From the NCBI RefSeq assembly GCF_000966195.1, contig NZ_LAHL01000003.1, positions 62,001 through 126,000 on the forward strand: a stretch of DNA of 64,000 nucleotides, written 5' to 3'. The notes under the pieces are model-generated. The model ran no database searches. It was not told the origin of the DNA and worked only from the letters and a program-made list of their open reading frames with translations. Origin of the DNA: Domibacillus robiginosus (lineage in GTDB: Bacteria > Bacillota > Bacilli > Bacillales > Domibacillaceae). A program made the position numbers and the translations under genes. Shown piece after piece: positions 61,661 to 64,000 of the stretch (within the stretch, counting starts at the first letter, position 1; every line of letters starts with the position of its first letter).

Positions 61661-61689
61661 ACCTTAGGAATCATCCTAAGGTTTTTTTC
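61661..61689 (+). terminator. hag terminator hairpin, right copy with T-run
   Basis: Identical to 60056-60077 and followed by T7. Confidence 0.9.
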
Positions 61690-61952
61690 GATTAGAAGAA
61701 GTCTATATTTTATGGAGAAGAAAGCTTGAAGATTAATCGTAATATTTTTTACATATAAAAGTGGAAACGAGTACACTCTTAAGATAACTTCGATATGTCT
61801 GATTGAAAGCATAACGGCTTCTAAATCAAGAAGTTATTTTCAAGACTAGTAACTCAGATGATGGTACCACAGAAAAGCAGTACCTGCAAGATATTATTAG
61901 GTAGTTTGAACTATAAAAATAAATCATTAATATTTTGTTTTAAAATCAACCC
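61690..61952. other. AT-rich intergenic region
   Basis: No gene, repeat or hairpin of note between the hag terminator copy and the promoter of the next operon. Confidence 0.5.
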
Positions 61953-61979
61953 TGAAAATTTCAGGAAAGGAACCGATAT
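61953..61979 (+). promoter_or_regulatory. Candidate sigma-D promoter of the flagellin-modification operon
   Basis: TGAA, exactly 15 bp, ACCGATAT: two differences from TAAA-N15-GCCGATAT, 56 bp upstream of the GTG start at 62035. Confidence 0.6.
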
Positions 61980-62034
61980 AAAAGGTAGCCTATGCTAAAA
62001 TTTAAAACAACGTATTATTTGGAGGAACCACATT

Positions 62035-62637
62035 GTGAAGCTTTTGTTTCAAGAACAAATCATTCAGTTTGAGCAAGATTCAACCGTAGAAAAAATCATG
62101 GAGCAAATAAATACCTTATTAGGCGATTCCTATTATTTTAGCCATCTTGTTGTAGATGGTATAGAGGTTTATGAGGAACCGGAACACTATTTAAACGAAA
62201 ACTCTGAAAGTATTGAAAAGCTCCAGTTAATAGCCCGAACAGCGAAGGAGTTTACAAACGATATTTTAGTATCAGCTGAAATGTATTTAAAAGGAGCAGC
62301 AAGTGAGCTTGCTAAACTGTCAGACAGCTTTTATAATAATCCTTCTGCAAACAGCTGGAGTAACTTTTCAGATATGCTTGAAGGGATGCAATGGCTGAAT
62401 CACATAATTAATTGCATTGATCAGATGAACGAAAAACCTCAAAATTGGGATGAGTATTTAAAGCTGGCAGCGGCACTTGAAGTTGAATTGAAAAACTTAG
62501 AAGAAGCAGTTGGAAATCGTGATAATGTTCTTATTGGAGACAGCATCCAATATGAAATAATGCCGCTGTATGATGCTCTTGAAACAGAAATTCAGACAAC
62601 TATCGACACCGAGGGAGCGCGTCATGATGCTAACTGA
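62035..62637 (+). CDS. Unknown protein, 200 aa, linked to a Maf-type glycosyltransferase
   Basis: Not recognised. GTG start 62035 follows GGAGGA by eight bases. Cytoplasmic, acidic, with a short beta-like N-terminus (KLLFQEQIIQFEQDSTVEKI) and a helical rest (FTNDILVSAEMYLKGAASEL, WSNFSDMLEGMQWLNHIINC). It overlaps the next gene by 14 bp, so the two are co-translated. The candidate sigma-D promoter and Maf partner suggest a role in flagellin modification or its chaperoning. Confidence 0.7.
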   Translation: MKLLFQEQIIQFEQDSTVEKIMEQINTLLGDSYYFSHLVVDGIEVYEEPEHYLNENSESIEKLQLIARTAKEFTNDILVSAEMYLKGAASELAKLSDSFYNNPSANSWSNFSDMLEGMQWLNHIINCIDQMNEKPQNWDEYLKLAAALEVELKNLEEAVGNRDNVLIGDSIQYEIMPLYDALETEIQTTIDTEGARHDAN

Positions 62638-64000
62638 TAACCGCAACTACCTTCGTATTCATCAACGGCCACTTCTTGAAGAACTGACAAAATATGAATC
62701 TGTAGAAGAGCCTACTGTTGAAGTTGAACCATCACGCAAAGGTATACCAACTGCTAAAATGATGATTAAAAGTAAAGTTCAATACGTTCATAGTAAATAC
62801 GATCCTGAATCCGAAGCAGCTAGACTGGTCGAAAAAATTAATGATATACATGCTTATAGTCACGTCCTTTTTATCGGTTCTGGGTTAGGCTATCATATAA
62901 AAAGTTTTTTAAAAGAGCACCCAAAGGTTAAAATATCCATTTACGAACCGAATCTGGAAATGCTCATTCAGTTTTTGACTCATCAAAACATAACTGATTT
63001 TCCAAAAGGGTCTCTACAAAAAATAATTACTACATCGAAAAAACAAGATTTAAAGCAAGAGATAGAACAACTGCACAAATTAACTGGAACAAAGACATTT
63101 GTTTATTTACTGCCTTCACTGACAAAGCTGTATGAAAATGAAGAAAAAATGATTTTAGAGTATGTCAAAGGTTTACTTAAAGAGAAAAGAAGTGAAATGG
63201 CAACCAACTTTTCCTTTCAAAAGCGCTGGACGATCAATTCCATTAAAAATTTTCCAAAAGTCTTGCAGACACCCAATATTTTACATGATATTGATAGAGA
63301 AGTGTTTAGAGGAAAGCCGGCTATTATTGCCGCAGCAGGGCCTTCGCTCTCTGAAGAGTTTGAGAACCTGCAGTATATTAAAGAAAATGGTTTGGCTTAC
63401 ATCTTTTCAGTTGGATCGGCAATTAATGCACTTATTGAACATAATATCTACCCTGATGCAGCATGTACTTACGATCCAAAAAGTCATAATTATACAGTCG
63501 TTGAGGCTATAAAAAATAAAGGAATTAAAGAAATTCCTTTAGTGTTTGGTAGCAGTGTAGGATACGAAACACTCGAGCGGTATCCCGGGAAAATGTTACA
63601 TATGCTTACAAGCCAGGATACGGTAGCGCCAAGATATATAAATAATCCAGAAAATATCAATGTCGTTTTGGATGCGCCATCGATTGCTGTTGTGACTTTT
63701 CAATTATTACAAATGCTTGGATGCAGTCAAATTATTTTAGCCGGGCAAAACTTATCTTTTCAAAATAAAAAAAGGTATGCTGCAGGCATAAACTATGAGC
63801 ACACTTCTAGTGAAATAAACGATGATGAAGAGCAAAAGCTGATTAGTATACTTGATGTGCACGGAAATGAAGTGAAAACTGATGAAACTTACACAAAAAT
63901 GCGCCAACAATTGGAGGCGTACATTAAACTTTTTTCTAATCTTGAAGTAATTAATACAACAAATGGTGGAGCGCGAATAGAGGGCACGACCTTCATGCCG
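62624..64000 (+). CDS. Motility-accessory glycosyltransferase (Maf/DUF115), 3' end outside window
   Basis: An open frame from ATG 62624 to the window edge (459 residues seen, no stop). The middle has the DUF115/MptE-like core: VLFIGSGLGYHIKSFLKEHP, PAIIAAAGPSLSEEF (GPS motif), IFSVGSAINALIEHNIYPDA, DAPSIAVVTFQLLQMLGCSQ and ILAGQNLSFQNKKRYAAGI. Maf proteins transfer nonulosonic (pseudaminic/legionaminic) acids to flagellin Ser/Thr in other bacteria; a similar role on Hag is inferred. Position after hag fits. Sugar-synthesis genes would be expected beyond the window. Confidence 0.88.
   Translation, partial: MMLTDNRNYLRIHQRPLLEELTKYESVEEPTVEVEPSRKGIPTAKMMIKSKVQYVHSKYDPESEAARLVEKINDIHAYSHVLFIGSGLGYHIKSFLKEHPKVKISIYEPNLEMLIQFLTHQNITDFPKGSLQKIITTSKKQDLKQEIEQLHKLTGTKTFVYLLPSLTKLYENEEKMILEYVKGLLKEKRSEMATNFSFQKRWTINSIKNFPKVLQTPNILHDIDREVFRGKPAIIAAAGPSLSEEFENLQYIKENGLAYIFSVGSAINALIEHNIYPDAACTYDPKSHNYTVVEAIKNKGIKEIPLVFGSSVGYETLERYPGKMLHMLTSQDTVAPRYINNPENINVVLDAPSIAVVTFQLLQMLGCSQIILAGQNLSFQNKKRYAAGINYEHTSSEINDDEEQKLISILDVHGNEVKTDETYTKMRQQLEAYIKLFSNLEVINTTNGGARIEGTTFMP

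Noticed and set aside
1-64000. CRISPR arrays, tRNA or rRNA genes
   Set aside because: No regularly spaced direct repeats, cloverleaf-type sequences or rRNA signatures were noticed on reading either strand.

Overview
The window looks like a chromosome segment of a spore-forming Bacillaceae bacterium (Bacillus or a near relative; genus not resolvable). The evidence is conserved Bacillus gene order (tagO-tagU-yvyE-degS-degU and comFA-comFC-yvyF-flgM...flgK-flgL-yviE-fliW-csrA-hag), strong AGGAGG-type ribosome binding sites, and an S-layer/SecA2 secretion pair. No rRNA, tRNA, CRISPR array or prophage was seen.

Layout. 1-6.6 kb: end of an SLH surface protein, cvfB, a uracil permease, and the serine pair serC-serA behind a clear sigma-A promoter and a CcpA (cre) box. 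6.7-26 kb is an envelope region: a large secreted subtilase, a secreted M14 carboxypeptidase, a yknW-yknX-like pair without its ABC partners, two tandem LysM-3D wall proteins, a YrzF-like kinase, an M20 amidohydrolase, an MFS transporter, a class B PBP, a five-LysM NlpC/P60 hydrolase and a membrane SGNH-like protein. 26.4-32.9 kb: slaP-secA2 (S-layer export), tagO, tagU, yvyE. 33-36.6 kb: degS-degU, small coat-like and lipoprotein genes, luxS. 36.7-42 kb: acoR and acoABC (acetoin dehydrogenase) with a sigma-54 type promoter. 42-47 kb: EamA transporter, DegV protein, SLH-domain protein. 47-58.4 kb: comFA-comFC-yvyF, then a long flagellar operon from a near-perfect sigma-D promoter, which also holds FliK-like, FlhB-C-like, FliS-like, a short second flagellin and a YaaR protein between flgM and flgN. 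58.4-64 kb: hag with a CsrA-controlled leader, an IS1182-type insertion sequence, and the start of a flagellin-modification pair (unknown 200-aa protein and a Maf/DUF115 glycosyltransferase cut by the window edge).

The most unusual signal is in the intergenic DNA. Several repeats, and the complete IS1182-type element, lie between two copies of the same Rho-independent terminator hairpin, as if each inserted into a terminator and duplicated the whole stem-loop as its target site. One group shares the IS termini (CAGACTGTAGACAAA) and looks like non-autonomous derivatives (MITEs). At 24.3-25.0 kb one terminator is present three times, separated by elements of two different groups. A second signal at 16.45-16.58 kb is five consecutive hairpins, four with GGA in the loop on unrelated stems. 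They resemble CsrA-binding hairpins, and the hag leader in this window has a site of the same kind, so the array may be a CsrA-sequestering RNA. Both are inferences from sequence pattern and are untested.
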